6,019 nucleotides of DNA from Bacteroidetes bacterium UBA6161. Lineage in GTDB: Bacteria > Bacteroidota > Bacteroidia > NS11-12g > UBA955. A model generated the notes under the pieces. That model was not told the origin of the DNA. It worked only from the letters and a program-made list of their open reading frames with translations, and ran no database searches. The translations under genes and the position numbers were made by a program. Of this stretch, positions 5,998-6,019 are shown one piece after another; position 1 is the first letter of the stretch, and each line of letters starts with the position of its first letter. The DNA lies in NCBI GenBank assembly GCA_002422315.1, contig DIUJ01000060.1:1-6019 (forward strand), read 5' to 3'.

Positions 5998-6019
5998 TTA
6001 AACCCAAAATACGCATTAG
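5998..6019 (-). repeat. right copy of an exact 22-bp inverted repeat at the window ends
   Basis: This copy begins nine bases after the repeat-protein stop codon and runs to the last base of the window. Read on the minus strand it can also encode NAYFGF in the same frame as the left copy. The frame then continues antisense to the repeat gene and stops at 5955-5957. It may continue beyond the right edge. Confidence 0.85.

Noticed and set aside
5955..6019. Minus-strand frame entering from the right edge (ANAYFGF then about 14 residues to a stop)
   Set aside because: It shares its first residues with the left-edge protein only because of the inverted repeat, then runs antisense into the lysine-rich gene with poly-Phe/Leu content. 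There is too little to call a gene.
1..6019. The whole window as a composite transposon or genomic island bounded by 22-bp inverted repeats
   Set aside because: No transposase, integrase or tRNA is present, no target duplication can be seen, and the cargo is an essential housekeeping operon with composition uniform along the window.
1..6019. CRISPR arrays, tRNA or rRNA genes, riboswitches
   Set aside because: I saw no spaced direct repeats, no cloverleaf, and no conserved RNA motif. The only gene-free stretches are 97-184, 1587-1629, 5360-5493 and 5989-6019, all short and described above.

Overview
The window is AT-rich DNA from a Gram-negative bacterium, almost certainly a member of the Bacteroidota. 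Four things support this. LpxC and FabZ are fused in one polypeptide, an arrangement typical of this phylum. A secreted enzyme carries a C-terminal type IX secretion (Por) sorting domain. A promoter matches the Bacteroidota TTTG / TAnnTTTG consensus. Shine-Dalgarno sequences are weak or absent. The genus cannot be named from the sequence alone.

Layout, left to right. Positions 1-96 (+) hold the last 31 codons of an unidentified protein. An 88-base convergent gap (97-184) follows, with a possible terminator hairpin. From 5359 down to 185 on the minus strand runs one compact five-gene operon. In transcription order it is lpxD, lpxC/fabZ, a secreted serine hydrolase of the beta-lactamase/PBP fold, lpxA, and a small stand-alone ABC ATPase. 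The junctions are 2 nt, a 1-nt overlap (TAATG), 43 nt and 1 nt. A good Bacteroidota promoter for the operon lies at 5453-5482. Diverging from it, on the plus strand, a gene at 5494-5988 encodes a small, very lysine-rich exported protein built from degenerate SDS-centred repeats. The last 31 bases hold no gene I can support.

How the genes work together. LpxA, LpxC and LpxD catalyse the first three committed steps of lipid A synthesis (Raetz pathway). The FabZ half makes 2-enoyl-ACP from the same 3-hydroxyacyl-ACP pool that LpxA and LpxD draw on, so the fusion keeps both users of that pool under one control. The ABC ATPase has no membrane partner here, and its role is unknown. The serine hydrolase is the unexpected member: it is a predicted type IX cargo enzyme sitting inside a lipid A operon and translationally coupled to lpxC/fabZ.

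The points most worth a second look are the hydrolase in the lpx operon, the repeat protein facing the lpx promoter, the ABC ATPase lacking its switch histidine, and an exact 22-bp inverted repeat at the two ends of the window. The end repeat most likely reflects an assembly boundary or a flanking repeat. I see no convincing new defence, mobile or RNA system.
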